From Candidatus Zhuqueibacterota bacterium 4484_87 (GTDB lineage: Bacteria; Zhuqueibacterota; Zhuqueibacteria; Thermofontimicrobiales; Thermofontimicrobiaceae), in assembly GCA_002085355.1 (NCBI GenBank), contig NATN01000061.1:1-21673 (forward strand): a stretch of 21,673 nt of DNA, written 5' to 3'. The translations under genes were made by a program, and so were the position numbers. The notes under the pieces were generated by a model. The model had not been told where the DNA came from. It ran no database searches and was given only the letters and a program-made list of their open reading frames with translations. How positions within the stretch are numbered: position 1 is the stretch's first letter; the number at the start of each line of letters is the position of its first letter. Positions 12,854 to 21,309 of the stretch are shown in pieces.

Positions 12854-14986
12854 ATGAATATTTATTCTCTGCCGGGCATTATTTCTTTTACGATAAATTT
12901 CAGCATGGGCTTGATTGTTCTGCTGGACAATCCACGCTCTTCGCTTAACCGCTGGTTTGCTGCATTCATCTTTCAATTCGCCCTGTGGAACATCTCCGAA
13001 ATCATCATTTTAAATAGCGGCTCTCTGGGAAACGCACTTTTGGGAGCGCAAATCTTGTACCGCATCATCTTCCTCGCTCCGGCGTTTTTCGTCATCATCG
13101 CCTATTCTTTTCCCAAAAATTTTCACAACTGGACTAGGCATATTTTATTTTACACGGCGATTTTCGCTGTTCCGGTTTTGTGCCTCAGTCTGTCATTCCC
13201 TGAATTTCAAATCCAGCTCGTTCCACTGAAAAAATTTCACAATATTTACTACTACGAATTAGAATACAATTCCAGTCTTTCTTTCATAGCGCTGCTCGCT
13301 ATCTCAATCATTTACATCATCTGGGGGACTTTGGTGCTGGGGCTGAAAATTCCAAGATTGCGCACTGTGCGGCAACGGAATCAGACCCGTTTCCTTCTTT
13401 TCGGATTGTTGACGATTTTTTTTATTTTCATCGTGATAAATATCATGCGCACTATTTTTGAGCGGGCTGTCTCTTTTTATTTTTTATCTACCATCACTAC
13501 ATTTTTCATCAGTCTTTTCTTTCTGATCGCAATTTTACAGTACCGGATTTTGAAAATTTCGCGTTTAATCAGCAGCGGCATCACTTATTCGATTCTATCA
13601 TCGGTCATTCTGGTAATCTATTTTCTTATCATCCAATCGCTCTCTGAAAGTCTCAGCCATTTTTTCAATATTAACTCCAATCTGCTCCAGGCGTTCGTAA
13701 TTCTCTCCATCATCATTCTGATTCGTCCACTCTCAACGCGCTTGCAGCACATTTTCGACCGCCTGCTTCACAAAGATATTCATCAATATCGGCACAATTT
13801 TTTCAAACTTTCTCAAAACTTACTCACTTATTATCCGCCGAACATTTTTTTTCAAAAAGTGAGCGCTTTTTTAGCAAAAAATTTCAAATCAGATCAAGTG
13901 CTGGTATTTATTCCTGACGAGCAGCAAAATAAATTTTATGAAATAAATATGACTGGCAATTCTCCGCGAATTGCTTTTGACAGCGGATTTATTCGGCAAA
14001 TGCTGCACATTAAAAAGGTCGTCGAATTATACGAATTGGAACATAAAACACTCGATCGGAATTTGCTTGAATTTTTGGAAAAAAATCAAATTCGGTTGAT
14101 TTTACCGTTGATTTTCCATGATGAATTATTAGCTTTGGTTTTGCTTTCCGGCAAAAAACAGGGGCGGGACTATTCAGAAGATGAATTGGAGATTCTCTCT
14201 ATTTTCGCCAATGAAATAGCTATTGCTTTTCATCGCAACAAAATTGTTGAAAAATTGCAGCAAAAAGAACGGCAGCGTTTTCGGCTGCAAAAATTAGCTG
14301 CGCTGGGGCAATTGACAAGCGGTGTGGCTCACGAAATTCGCAACCCACTGAATACGATTTCCACTGCAGCGGAAACTCTGCAAAACAAGAAATTGCCGCC
14401 GCAAGGCCAAAACCAGTTGCTCCAATATATTCTGGAAGAGACGAATCGCCTGAACCGAGTGTTGAATGATTTTTTGAATTTTTCCAAATTGCGACCAGCC
14501 CTATTTCGCCGCGTGCCTCTCGAACAAATTATTGAGCGCGTCGTTCTGGCCCTGGAGACATCGCTGACGGAAAAGATTGAAATTATTTCCCAAATCGAAC
14601 AACGGCAAAAAGATATCGTCACCGACCAGGATTTTCTCTATCAAATTTTGCTCAATCTTGGCATCAACAGCCTGGAAGCAATCAGGGAGCGCTGTGAGAA
14701 GGATGAAAATTTCCGCTGCGAAAACGGCAAAATGCAAATTCTCGTCCGACATGATGCAGCAGGCTGGGTGATTCGAGTGATTGATAATGGCATTGGCATC
14801 CCTGACGACAATGCGGAATCTATTTTTGATCCTTTTTTTACCACGAAAAAAAGCGGAACAGGAATGGGCCTTTCCATTGTCCACTCAATGATTGGAACAC
14901 TGGGCGGTGACATTCGTGTTCGATCAAAAAAAGGACAAACAGAATTTATCATTTCATTACCTGCAAAAATTGAAGAGGGCGTTTGA
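12854..14986 (+). CDS. Membrane sensor histidine kinase (7TM-GAF-HisKA-HATPase)
   Basis: 710 residues. The N-terminal 300 or so contain eight or more hydrophobic helices in the style of the histidine-kinase 7TM sensor region; a GAF domain at about 330-460 follows; then HisKA with the H-box SGVAHEIRNPLN (phosphoacceptor H493) and an ATPase with N-box (LLNLGINSLEAI), G1 (DNGIGIP), F-box (FDPFFTTK) and G2 (GTGMGLSIVHS). The order resembles PrsK-type kinases that pair with NtrC-type PrsR regulators, but no PEP-CTERM genes are visible. The ATG at 12854 has only a weak SD. Its stop overlaps the regulator start (TGATG). The signal is unknown; the membrane region or GAF could sense it. Confidence 0.92.
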   Translation: MNIYSLPGIISFTINFSMGLIVLLDNPRSSLNRWFAAFIFQFALWNISEIIILNSGSLGNALLGAQILYRIIFLAPAFFVIIAYSFPKNFHNWTRHILFYTAIFAVPVLCLSLSFPEFQIQLVPLKKFHNIYYYELEYNSSLSFIALLAISIIYIIWGTLVLGLKIPRLRTVRQRNQTRFLLFGLLTIFFIFIVINIMRTIFERAVSFYFLSTITTFFISLFFLIAILQYRILKISRLISSGITYSILSSVILVIYFLIIQSLSESLSHFFNINSNLLQAFVILSIIILIRPLSTRLQHIFDRLLHKDIHQYRHNFFKLSQNLLTYYPPNIFFQKVSAFLAKNFKSDQVLVFIPDEQQNKFYEINMTGNSPRIAFDSGFIRQMLHIKKVVELYELEHKTLDRNLLEFLEKNQIRLILPLIFHDELLALVLLSGKKQGRDYSEDELEILSIFANEIAIAFHRNKIVEKLQQKERQRFRLQKLAALGQLTSGVAHEIRNPLNTISTAAETLQNKKLPPQGQNQLLQYILEETNRLNRVLNDFLNFSKLRPALFRRVPLEQIIERVVLALETSLTEKIEIISQIEQRQKDIVTDQDFLYQILLNLGINSLEAIRERCEKDENFRCENGKMQILVRHDAAGWVIRVIDNGIGIPDDNAESIFDPFFTTKKSGTGMGLSIVHSMIGTLGGDIRVRSKKGQTEFIISLPAKIEEGV

Positions 14987-16392
14987 TGGAATTACAAAAA
15001 CCGACAATTCTCATTGTTGATGACGAAGAAAAAATACGCTGGATTTTGAAAATAAATCTCCAATCAAAATACAACATTCTATTGGCGCAAAACGGCGCAG
15101 AAGCAAAAAGCTATCTCTCCCGGGAAAGAATCAATCTTGTTCTCACCGACATGCGCATGCCCGACGTGAACGGACTTGATTTACTGAATTTCATCCAGGA
15201 AAATTACAAATCAATACCGGTAATCATCATCACTGCCTTTGGCACTGTGGAAAATGCAGTACAGGCGATGAAAATGGGAGCATACGATTACATCATCAAG
15301 CCAATAAAAATAGAACAATTGGAATTGCTGCTGGAAAAATCACTGCATTTTGGCCATCTTTTGCAGGAAAATGAGCAACTCAAGCAGCGGCTACAGCGAT
15401 ATGAAGGTTTTAAACAAATCATTACGGTAAACCCCCAGATGAAATCTTTGCTCGAAACTATCAGGCAAGTTGCACCAACGCCGGCGAATGTGTTGATCGA
15501 AGGCGAGTCCGGAACAGGAAAAGAGTTATTCGCCCAAGCGATTCATTACACTAGTCACAGAGCGAAAGAGCCCTTCATTGAAATCAACTGCGGTGCTATT
15601 CCACACGATTTGCTGGAAAGCGAGTTATTCGGGCATGAAAAAGGCGCTTTCACCGGAGCGATAAAAACCCAAAAAGGTAAATTTGAAATTGCGGGTCAGG
15701 GCACATTATTTTTAGACGAAATCGGAGAAATGCCGACTGACTTGCAAGTCAAACTGCTACACGCAATTGAAAATCGGGAATTCACTCGCGTCGGCGGCAC
15801 TGATATTTTGCAGACAAACGCCCGCATCGTGGCGGCTACCAATCGACATTTGCATCAAGAAGTGCAGAAAAAAAATTTTCGTCAGGATTTATACTATCGG
15901 CTGAAAGTTGTGTCCTTGCGCATTCCTCCGCTGCGCGAACGACGTGAGGATATCCCGTTGTTGGCTCGATTTTTTCTGAAAAAACATCAGGAGCTTAATT
16001 CGGCGCCAGTGAAGAATATTACCGATGAGGCATTGCAAATTCTACAATCCTATTCATGGCCCGGCAATGTCAGAGAATTGGAAAATGTTATCATGCAGGC
16101 GATTATTTTCGCAAAAGACGAGCGCGTTACACCGAGCCAACTGCCCGAAGACATCAAAAAATCGGTTCTCCGGCAAAATGCCGAAATTCCGCTTGACAAA
16201 AAATCGCTGCAAAAAGAAAAAAATAGACGCACAGAAAAAATCATTAAAGAACTTGAATACGATTTCTTGACCCTGCTGTTGAGAAAAACAAAGGGTAACA
16301 TTACCCATGCGGCAGAGATTAGCGGCTATAACCGCCGCCAAATTCAAAACTTAATAAAAAAGCACTTCATCAACATTGAAAATTTTAAGTAA
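14986..16392 (+). CDS. NtrC-family sigma-54-dependent response regulator
   Basis: 468 residues. The receiver (about 1-120) has the acidic pair DD at 12-13, phosphoacceptor D55 (LTDMRMP) and K105 (KP). The AAA+ domain has Walker A GESGTGKE (173-180), the sigma-54 contact loop GAFTGA (220-225), Walker B LFLDEIGE and the arginine-finger segment ending WPGNVRELEN. A Fis-type HTH (ITHAAEISGYNRRQIQNLIKK) ends the protein. An ATG at 14986 overlaps the kinase TGA, with GAGGG 6 bases upstream; a TTG one codon earlier is less likely. It forms a cognate pair with the kinase and should activate sigma-54 promoters, the nearest being 165 bases past its own stop. Confidence 0.95.
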   Translation: MELQKPTILIVDDEEKIRWILKINLQSKYNILLAQNGAEAKSYLSRERINLVLTDMRMPDVNGLDLLNFIQENYKSIPVIIITAFGTVENAVQAMKMGAYDYIIKPIKIEQLELLLEKSLHFGHLLQENEQLKQRLQRYEGFKQIITVNPQMKSLLETIRQVAPTPANVLIEGESGTGKELFAQAIHYTSHRAKEPFIEINCGAIPHDLLESELFGHEKGAFTGAIKTQKGKFEIAGQGTLFLDEIGEMPTDLQVKLLHAIENREFTRVGGTDILQTNARIVAATNRHLHQEVQKKNFRQDLYYRLKVVSLRIPPLRERREDIPLLARFFLKKHQELNSAPVKNITDEALQILQSYSWPGNVRELENVIMQAIIFAKDERVTPSQLPEDIKKSVLRQNAEIPLDKKSLQKEKNRRTEKIIKELEYDFLTLLLRKTKGNITHAAEISGYNRRQIQNLIKKHFINIENFK

Positions 16393-16485
16393 CTGCGAAC
16401 TTCCATTTCACATTTGTTTATTTTTGTTTTTATTGATCTTGCCACAAATCATCCGGTGTTTACTGCGAAACTCTATTTCTCATTT
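16392..16485 (+). promoter_or_regulatory. Two 24-bp direct repeats, candidate enhancer sites for the NtrC-type regulator
   Basis: Copies at 16392-16415 and 16462-16485 both begin ACTGCGAA and end TTTC(A/T)CATTT; 20 of 24 positions agree, and the offset is exactly 70 bp. They are centred about 178 and 108 bases upstream of the predicted sigma-54 start site, the usual range for enhancer-binding proteins. The first copy overlaps the regulator stop codon. Confidence 0.55.
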
Positions 16486-16507
16486 TACATTTTTTAAAAA
16501 ATTAGAA

Positions 16508-16519
16508 AGATGTACATCT
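16508..16519. promoter_or_regulatory. 12-bp perfect palindrome AGATGTACATCT
   Basis: A perfect palindrome, extended by near-symmetric GAAA/CTTT flanks, 38 bases upstream of the sigma-54 -24 element. It could be a regulator binding site. Confidence 0.45.
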
Positions 16520-16556
16520 CTTTGTTTCTATTTATGTTAACGCCTTTGATAATTAC

Positions 16557-16572
16557 TGGCACGTATTTTGTA
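16557..16572 (+). promoter_or_regulatory. Sigma-54 (RpoN) promoter
   Basis: TGGCACG-TATT-TTGTA matches the -24/-12 consensus TGGCACG-N4-TTGCA at all but one base, with the correct GG to GY spacing. It lies 60 bases upstream of the SPW gene start; transcription would begin near 16582. Confidence 0.8.
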
Positions 16573-16631
16573 AAAATCTAAAGTGATTCACAAAAAACAA
16601 AACTTTCAATATAATGCAGGAGGGATTTAAA

Positions 16632-16862
16632 ATGTGGCAAGCTTGGGTAAATGGAATTTTAGGAATCTGGCTCATTATTGCGGCGTTCTTGATCGGCAAA
16701 AAAGCGTGGCAAGGTTGGACCGCTGTGATTTTCGGTATTTGGTTGGTTATTGCAGCCTTCATTCCGTCATTGCAGGCGCACACTGGAAATCTGTGGAACG
16801 ATTTGATTGTCGGAATTATTATCGCCATTGCCGGTTTCGGAGCCCTTGGCAAGAATGGTTGA
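16632..16862 (+). CDS. SPW-repeat-like small membrane protein
   Basis: 76 residues, three predicted helices and almost no loops. The pattern W-x-x-W-x-N-x-x-x-G-I-W-L-x-x-A at the start (WQAWVNGILGIWLIIAA), a second WTAVIFGIWLVIAAF and WNDLIVGIIIAI match SPW-repeat membrane proteins (PF03779 type), though the SPW tripeptide itself is not evident. The ATG at 16632 has AGGAGG 8 bases upstream; the in-frame ATG at 16614 precedes that site and is rejected. It is a single-gene transcript between a sigma-54 promoter and a strong terminator, next to an NtrC-type activator, so it is probably that system's target. Function of the family is unknown; a membrane-stress or envelope role is only a guess. 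Confidence 0.8.
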   Translation: MWQAWVNGILGIWLIIAAFLIGKKAWQGWTAVIFGIWLVIAAFIPSLQAHTGNLWNDLIVGIIIAIAGFGALGKNG

Positions 16863-16887
16863 TTGAGCTCATTGTGGTAAAAAGACG

Positions 16888-16927
16888 AAAGTCGGCATTT
16901 TGAAAAGAATGCCGGCTTTCTCTTTTA
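16888..16927 (+). terminator. Intrinsic terminator after the SPW-like gene
   Basis: AAAGTCGGCATT (16888-16899) pairs with AATGCCGGCTTT (16908-16919), 12 bp with one T-G pair, 8-base loop, followed by CTCTTTTAAATT. Confidence 0.85.
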
Positions 16928-16935
16928 AATTGTCT

Positions 16936-16973
16936 TGGCAGAGGTGCCTCATCTGCGGTATGGGATATTCCCA
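16936..16973. repeat. Two small adjacent hairpins, REP-like
   Basis: GGCAGAGGTGCC and flanking TCATCTGC form an interrupted stem near 16938-16956, and TGGGA-TAT-TCCCA (16961-16973) a perfect 5-bp stem with a 3-base loop. The style matches the hairpins at 4764-5007. The following stretch to 17189 contains no gene or clear signal, apart from a GAGATATCTC palindrome. Confidence 0.4.
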
Positions 16974-17189
16974 GCTATTTTTTTGCATTATTGGCCAAAT
17001 AAATTTCTTTACATTAATGAAGCACTCAATCTTTCAAATATTTAGAACCTTTGGAAAATTTTGCTAAAACACCACCACGTCCGAATGTTAAACATTTACA
17101 AATTTCAGAAAATGTGCTGCAACTTATAGATGAGATATCTCCCCCAACTATATAAGGAGCAAACAAGCGCCTATTTTCTTTCTATCAAT

Positions 17190-18062
17190 CTAAAAAACTT
17201 TCACACCTAAAAATTTCTTCGGATTCCTGTGAATATCCTGAATCAAACTATCCAGATGAAGAAAAGTATTGTTCATGTTTGTGTAAAGCGATTCGTCATA
17301 AATCAATTTGCCCAAGCTACCTTCACCGCGATTGATTTTGCGCATCAAAGAATCCATTTCCTGTGATAGCCGCTGAGTTTGTTCAATTGTCAGTGCCAAA
17401 TTTTCTGATTTCCGGGATAGTTGATTGAGAATTTTGTGCAAGGGTTCTTTGTTTTCTTCGCTCATTTTCTGCAAATTTGCAATTGTCTCAGCCAATTTGA
17501 CTTTGTTTTCTTTGAGCAAAATATTCATTGTTTTGCTAGCACTGCGCAGCTCGCTCAATGTGGAATAGACCTTCCCTGCTACTTTTTCGCCGGACAAGCT
17601 GTCGATATTTGCAAGCACCTTGCTCAATTGCCCGCTTAATTGACCGCCACGCTGAATGATATCAAGCAAGCCGCCGCCCTCAGAGCCGATGACTTCAGAG
17701 CCGTTTTTCAAGTAATTTGTCGAATTTCCGGGCACGATTTCAACCACATGGCTCCCGAGCAATCCGGATTCTTTGACAGCAAAGCGGGAATCTTCCGGAA
17801 TATGCTGCACACCGCTAATTTTGAGATTTAAAACAACGCCACTCTCAATCAAATGCGCAGATTGCAGTGTTCCCACAGATACGCCATTATAAACCACGTC
17901 GTCTCCCACAGAAATTCCATGGGCATTCTTGACCCTCATCTTGATATGCAATCCCGATTCCAAAAAATTGGTTTTATTCAACCAGAGAATGCCGCCAATA
18001 ACGATGATCATCGCCACGGTAACGGAAAGTCCTATGGCAAATTCATTTTGTCGCTTTCTCAT
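17190..18062 (-). CDS. mlaD: MlaD-like MCE-domain protein
   Basis: 290 residues: a single N-terminal membrane anchor (about 9-28), one MCE domain (about 37-115, with GISVGDDVVYNGVSVG and LLGSHVVEIVPG), then a long helical region and a conserved C-terminal block (INRGEGSLGKLIYDES, then NPKKFLGVKVF). MlaD-type proteins form a hexameric ring at the periplasmic face of the ABC transporter that moves phospholipids between inner and outer membrane. At 290 residues it is longer than E. coli MlaD (about 183) and resembles MCE proteins from Bacteroidota and delta-type bacteria. The ATG overlaps the mlaF stop by four bases (ATGA). It is last in the operon. Confidence 0.9.
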   Translation of the reverse strand: MRKRQNEFAIGLSVTVAMIIVIGGILWLNKTNFLESGLHIKMRVKNAHGISVGDDVVYNGVSVGTLQSAHLIESGVVLNLKISGVQHIPEDSRFAVKESGLLGSHVVEIVPGNSTNYLKNGSEVIGSEGGGLLDIIQRGGQLSGQLSKVLANIDSLSGEKVAGKVYSTLSELRSASKTMNILLKENKVKLAETIANLQKMSEENKEPLHKILNQLSRKSENLALTIEQTQRLSQEMDSLMRKINRGEGSLGKLIYDESLYTNMNNTFLHLDSLIQDIHRNPKKFLGVKVF

Positions 18063-18796
18063 GTTAATTCTGTATCTCCATGTATGAAATGATTGAAAAT
18101 CTCATTTTGCTGGTTCCACATTTCTTTTGCGTTGCAGATGAGAATAATTTTGCCTTCGTGAAGCATGGCGACACGATCGGAAATTCTCGCTACACCATCA
18201 ATGTCATGGCTGATGATGAGCGCTGTGGTGTTAAGTTTTTTGGTCAAGGACAAAATGAGTCCGTTGATTATATTTGACAGCACAGGATCCAGACCGGTTG
18301 TCGGTTCATCGTAAAATAAATATTTCGGACGAATGGCGATCGCCCGTGCGATAGCCGCTCTTTTCATCATACCACCGCTGAGCTCATCAGGAAATTTGTT
18401 TTCCACATCATCAAGACCAACCAAACGTAAGCTTTCCGAAATAATTTGTTTTCGCTCCTCCTCCGGCAAATGTTTCCGAATTTTCAGCGCCAGTTCTATA
18501 TTCTCAGCAACTGTCATCGAATCCCAAAGAGCGCCTTCCTGGAACACCATACTCATTTTAGTGCGTATTTTTTCATTGAATTCTCCTTCAGAAAATTCAG
18601 TTACGTCCACCCCATCGACAACAATTTGCCCTGAATCCGGTGAAATAAGCCCGATAATCAACTTCAATAAAACCGATTTACCAGTGCCGCTTTTCCCGAT
18701 GATTGACAAAATTTCTCCGTCCTTGAGCGTTAGATTAACACCGCTCAAAATTTCCTTTGACCCGAACGACTTATATATGTTTTTAACTTCTACCAT
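18059..18796 (-). CDS. mlaF: MlaF-like ABC transporter ATP-binding protein
   Basis: 245 residues, cytosolic ATPase of the phospholipid/MCE transporter. Walker A GKSGTGKS (34-41), Q-loop VFQEGALWDSMT (Q86; EGALWDS is typical of MlaF), signature LSGGMMKR (139-146), Walker B YLFYDEP (D163, E164) and H-loop H197. It overlaps mlaE by seven bases and mlaD by four, so all three are one translationally coupled unit. No separate STAS protein gene (mlaB) is present, as in many non-proteobacterial operons. Confidence 0.93.
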   Translation of the reverse strand: MVEVKNIYKSFGSKEILSGVNLTLKDGEILSIIGKSGTGKSVLLKLIIGLISPDSGQIVVDGVDVTEFSEGEFNEKIRTKMSMVFQEGALWDSMTVAENIELALKIRKHLPEEERKQIISESLRLVGLDDVENKFPDELSGGMMKRAAIARAIAIRPKYLFYDEPTTGLDPVLSNIINGLILSLTKKLNTTALIISHDIDGVARISDRVAMLHEGKIILICNAKEMWNQQNEIFNHFIHGDTELT

Positions 18797-19572
18797 ATAA
18801 AATATAAGGTTGCTGAAATGATGTAATCCAATATCAGAATTTGAATCATCGCTAAAACTACTGCATGCGTGGTCGCTTTACCCACACCTTTGGCACCGTG
18901 GCCTGACTTCAAACCGAAAAAACTGCCGGACATGATGATGACAATGCCAAAAATAAGCGCTTTGATCAAACTGGTGTAAACATCGAACTGATTGAAGACA
19001 TGACGCATTCCTTTCACAAAACCGGTCCAATTCAAATTTATCGTAAAAGACGAGGAGATAAATCCGGCAAAAATAGCAATCGTATCGGCGAAGACCAACA
19101 GCACCGGAGCAGCAATCATGCCAGCGACAAGCCTGGGCATCACTAAAAACTCCACAGGATCGATGGACATAATGCGCAAGGCGTCAATTTGCTCAGTGAC
19201 TTTCATCGCCCCCATTTCCGATGCAATTCCTGAAGAAACTCTGCCAGCAAGAATGAGCCCGGTGATAATAGGCCCCATTTCCAGCAAAATAGATCTCAAA
19301 ATGAGTCCGCCTTCCACCCATGCAGGGGTTTGCGGACTGATTTGTGTGCCGATCTGCACGCCCAAGACTAATCCCATGAACAAAGAGGAAATTCCGATGA
19401 TGGGTAGTGAAAGGCGTCCAATAAAAATAAACTGTTCGATAATTTGATCGATGTAATTGTACGCCCTACGAATCGAAAAAAAGCCTCTGACCGTCAAAAC
19501 AACTAATTGGCCAGTCGCTTCAAAATAAGCAATAGTCATTTGTCCAATTTTGAGAATTATTTTTTTAATCAT
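18790..19572 (-). CDS. mlaE: MlaE-like ABC transporter permease
   Basis: 260 residues, full length for MlaE. Five to six hydrophobic helices; family signatures LVLGVQIGTQ near residue 70, ILLEMGPIITGLILAGRVSSGIASEMGAM (about 95-125) and ITEQIDALRIMSIDP-like (VTEQIDALRIMSIDPVEFLVMPR) are intact. It is the inner-membrane channel of the MlaFED lipid transporter and the first gene of the operon. The ATG at 19572 lacks a clear Shine-Dalgarno; a GTG or TTG alternative is not better placed. Confidence 0.93.
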   Translation of the reverse strand: MIKKIILKIGQMTIAYFEATGQLVVLTVRGFFSIRRAYNYIDQIIEQFIFIGRLSLPIIGISSLFMGLVLGVQIGTQISPQTPAWVEGGLILRSILLEMGPIITGLILAGRVSSGIASEMGAMKVTEQIDALRIMSIDPVEFLVMPRLVAGMIAAPVLLVFADTIAIFAGFISSSFTINLNWTGFVKGMRHVFNQFDVYTSLIKALIFGIVIIMSGSFFGLKSGHGAKGVGKATTHAVVLAMIQILILDYIISATLYFIW

Positions 19573-19602
19573 TAAAATTTCATGGTTTCATCGAGGTCAG
19601 AA

Positions 19603-19643
19603 TTAGTTAAAACTAATGTAACGATCTTTCCAGAAATTAGCAA
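19603..19643 (-). promoter_or_regulatory. Candidate mla promoter with dyad at the start site
   Basis: TTGCTA (19638-19643) and TACATT (19615-19620) are 17 bases apart on the minus strand, each matching 4 of 6 consensus bases. TTAGTT-AA-AACTAA (19603-19616) overlaps the expected start site and could be an operator. The gap 19573-19825 holds nothing else convincing. Confidence 0.35.
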
Positions 19644-19825
19644 GGAATTTCAGCATAACATACATGCCCCGCCTTTTATTTTTTGCTATTTTGAAAATCT
19701 GCGCGCAATTCATGACCAATGGAAAAATATCGAATTGCTGCCGCGTTTTTTGGGGAAAGGTTTCTGCCAATCAGCTCTCTCCTTGAATTCTATTCAAAAT
19801 GGATTCCAAAGATATCACAAAAAGA

Positions 19826-21253
19826 CTAAAACAACTCGATCTGCGGCTGTATTTCTGCTTGCTTTTTCATCTTGAGCCGATTGAGCTTTTTAATGTCTTC
19901 GTTAATGAGAAAAAGCTCGCGATGCAATTTGGACGGATTTTGGAGCGCTTGTTTTTGCACAGTTTTTAAGGCGCGGAATAAATAATTTTCCGCCTCTCTG
20001 ATCCTGTTCTTTTTGAGAAAAAATTGTCCCAATCCCCAATATCCCCAAAAAGATTCTGAATCTATCTCAATTGCGCAGCGAAAAAGTTGCTCTGCATTTT
20101 TGGACTTGCGCATTCGAATGAGAATATTGCCGTAATCATAATAATTCTTTGCATCAAGCGGATTTTTCAAAATAGTGAAAAAGAAAAACCGATCGCGCTG
20201 ATTCTCCCAATACTTTTTCATGCTGATTTTTGCAGCAATAAGCATGATGAGAAAAACGTTATTCCCTGGTTCATCCTCTGCGCTTAATTGTTCAATCGCT
20301 TCTGCCAGTTGACTTTTCACCTTTTCATCGCCCTGTTTTTTGCGCGTTTTTTCCAGCCTTTTAACCAGGTCTGGCAACAAATGAGGCAAGTCAAGCTTTA
20401 CCGATTGAGAAATTGCCCGGCTCAATTGCGACGCCAGCACTTCCTTGTCGCCGTCGGGAATTGTTTCCGATAAAAAATCAGGCTTATGCAAATCATCTTT
20501 GAAAAGCAAAAACAGAAAATACGGCAAATGAACCAGCTCATCAAAATATAATTCAATGACAAAATCGCCGCGCAAAATCGAAGAGATCAGCCCCTCGAAC
20601 GCCATGATCCCCTTTTCTGCAATGAGCTGTCGCCAGAAAACATGCCACTGGCAAATCTGTTTCGTTTTTTGCAGCACCAGCGGGTCGCGAGTCAACAGCG
20701 CCGGGTCGCTGATTTTGAGCTGATTGATGCCCTCTGTCAGCACAGTCAGCGAATCTACAAATTTCAAGCCATCCTGCAATGAAATATTAAAAATTGTTTC
20801 CCACAGCGGATTATCTTCGACCGGCAGTTCCAGATCGGTATGCGATTGCAGAAAGACAAGCGCTGTCATAAGCGCATCCCGGTCCGCTTTTTTTCTGGCT
20901 GTAATGAGCTGCGCTAACAGTTTGTCTTCAGCATCTTTGACAAATTCAGAAGTGAGATATTTCGGTAAAAGCATGGCGCGGATCATGCGGCGAAATTCGG
21001 GTGGATTTTTTATGCGATCAAATTCTTTTTTCTCCCGATCAACGATCTCCCGCAGATCCCGCAGCAAATCTAATTCATCGAAGCGCAGAGATTTCAGTTT
21101 AGGAGTAGTTTGCAAAATTTCCGAGAAATGTTCCGAGTTGTGAATCAGCCGATCCAGACTTGTTCTGGGAGTCGATCTTTTCGGCCTTTTCTGCGGAGGA
21201 GCGTCATCCGCAATCAGAAAACGAGGAGTCGAAATGGGAGTTTCGGCTTTCAT
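19826..21253 (-). CDS. TPR-containing protein of unknown function
   Basis: 475 residues, soluble by composition, no signal peptide. The N-terminus is Pro/Arg/Lys-rich (about 1-32) and probably unstructured. A long helical middle part (about 40-330) with LRDLREIVDREKKEF and other charged helices is unlike any family I can name. Around 365-440 two tetratricopeptide-like repeats are visible (NYYDYGNILIRMRKSKNAEQ; then FWGYWGLGQFFLKKNRIREA), a protein-protein interaction surface. The ATG at 21253 has no good Shine-Dalgarno. It lies between the mla operon and a methyltransferase on the same strand, but gaps of 217 and 56 bases leave its operon membership open. Confidence 0.75.
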   Translation of the reverse strand: MKAETPISTPRFLIADDAPPQKRPKRSTPRTSLDRLIHNSEHFSEILQTTPKLKSLRFDELDLLRDLREIVDREKKEFDRIKNPPEFRRMIRAMLLPKYLTSEFVKDAEDKLLAQLITARKKADRDALMTALVFLQSHTDLELPVEDNPLWETIFNISLQDGLKFVDSLTVLTEGINQLKISDPALLTRDPLVLQKTKQICQWHVFWRQLIAEKGIMAFEGLISSILRGDFVIELYFDELVHLPYFLFLLFKDDLHKPDFLSETIPDGDKEVLASQLSRAISQSVKLDLPHLLPDLVKRLEKTRKKQGDEKVKSQLAEAIEQLSAEDEPGNNVFLIMLIAAKISMKKYWENQRDRFFFFTILKNPLDAKNYYDYGNILIRMRKSKNAEQLFRCAIEIDSESFWGYWGLGQFFLKKNRIREAENYLFRALKTVQKQALQNPSKLHRELFLINEDIKKLNRLKMKKQAEIQPQIELF

Positions 21254-21309
21254 TTTTTTGTTTTCGGCTAAAGTTTATCGTATCCCATGCCAAAATCCTG
21301 CATGAGGTT

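Noticed and set aside
12854..16392. PEP-CTERM/exosortase regulatory pair (PrsK/PrsR)
   Set aside because: Domain order is similar, but no exosortase, PEP-CTERM protein or exopolysaccharide gene is in the window, so the name is not justified.
16614..16631. Upstream ATG for the SPW-like gene
   Set aside because: It precedes and includes the AGGAGG that serves the ATG at 16632; the six extra residues do not fit the family start.
19582..19875. 97-codon open frame on the plus strand in the mla-TPR gap
   Set aside because: No Shine-Dalgarno, no recognisable family, opposite to all neighbours, and it overlaps the end of the TPR gene antisense. The composition is unlike a real protein.
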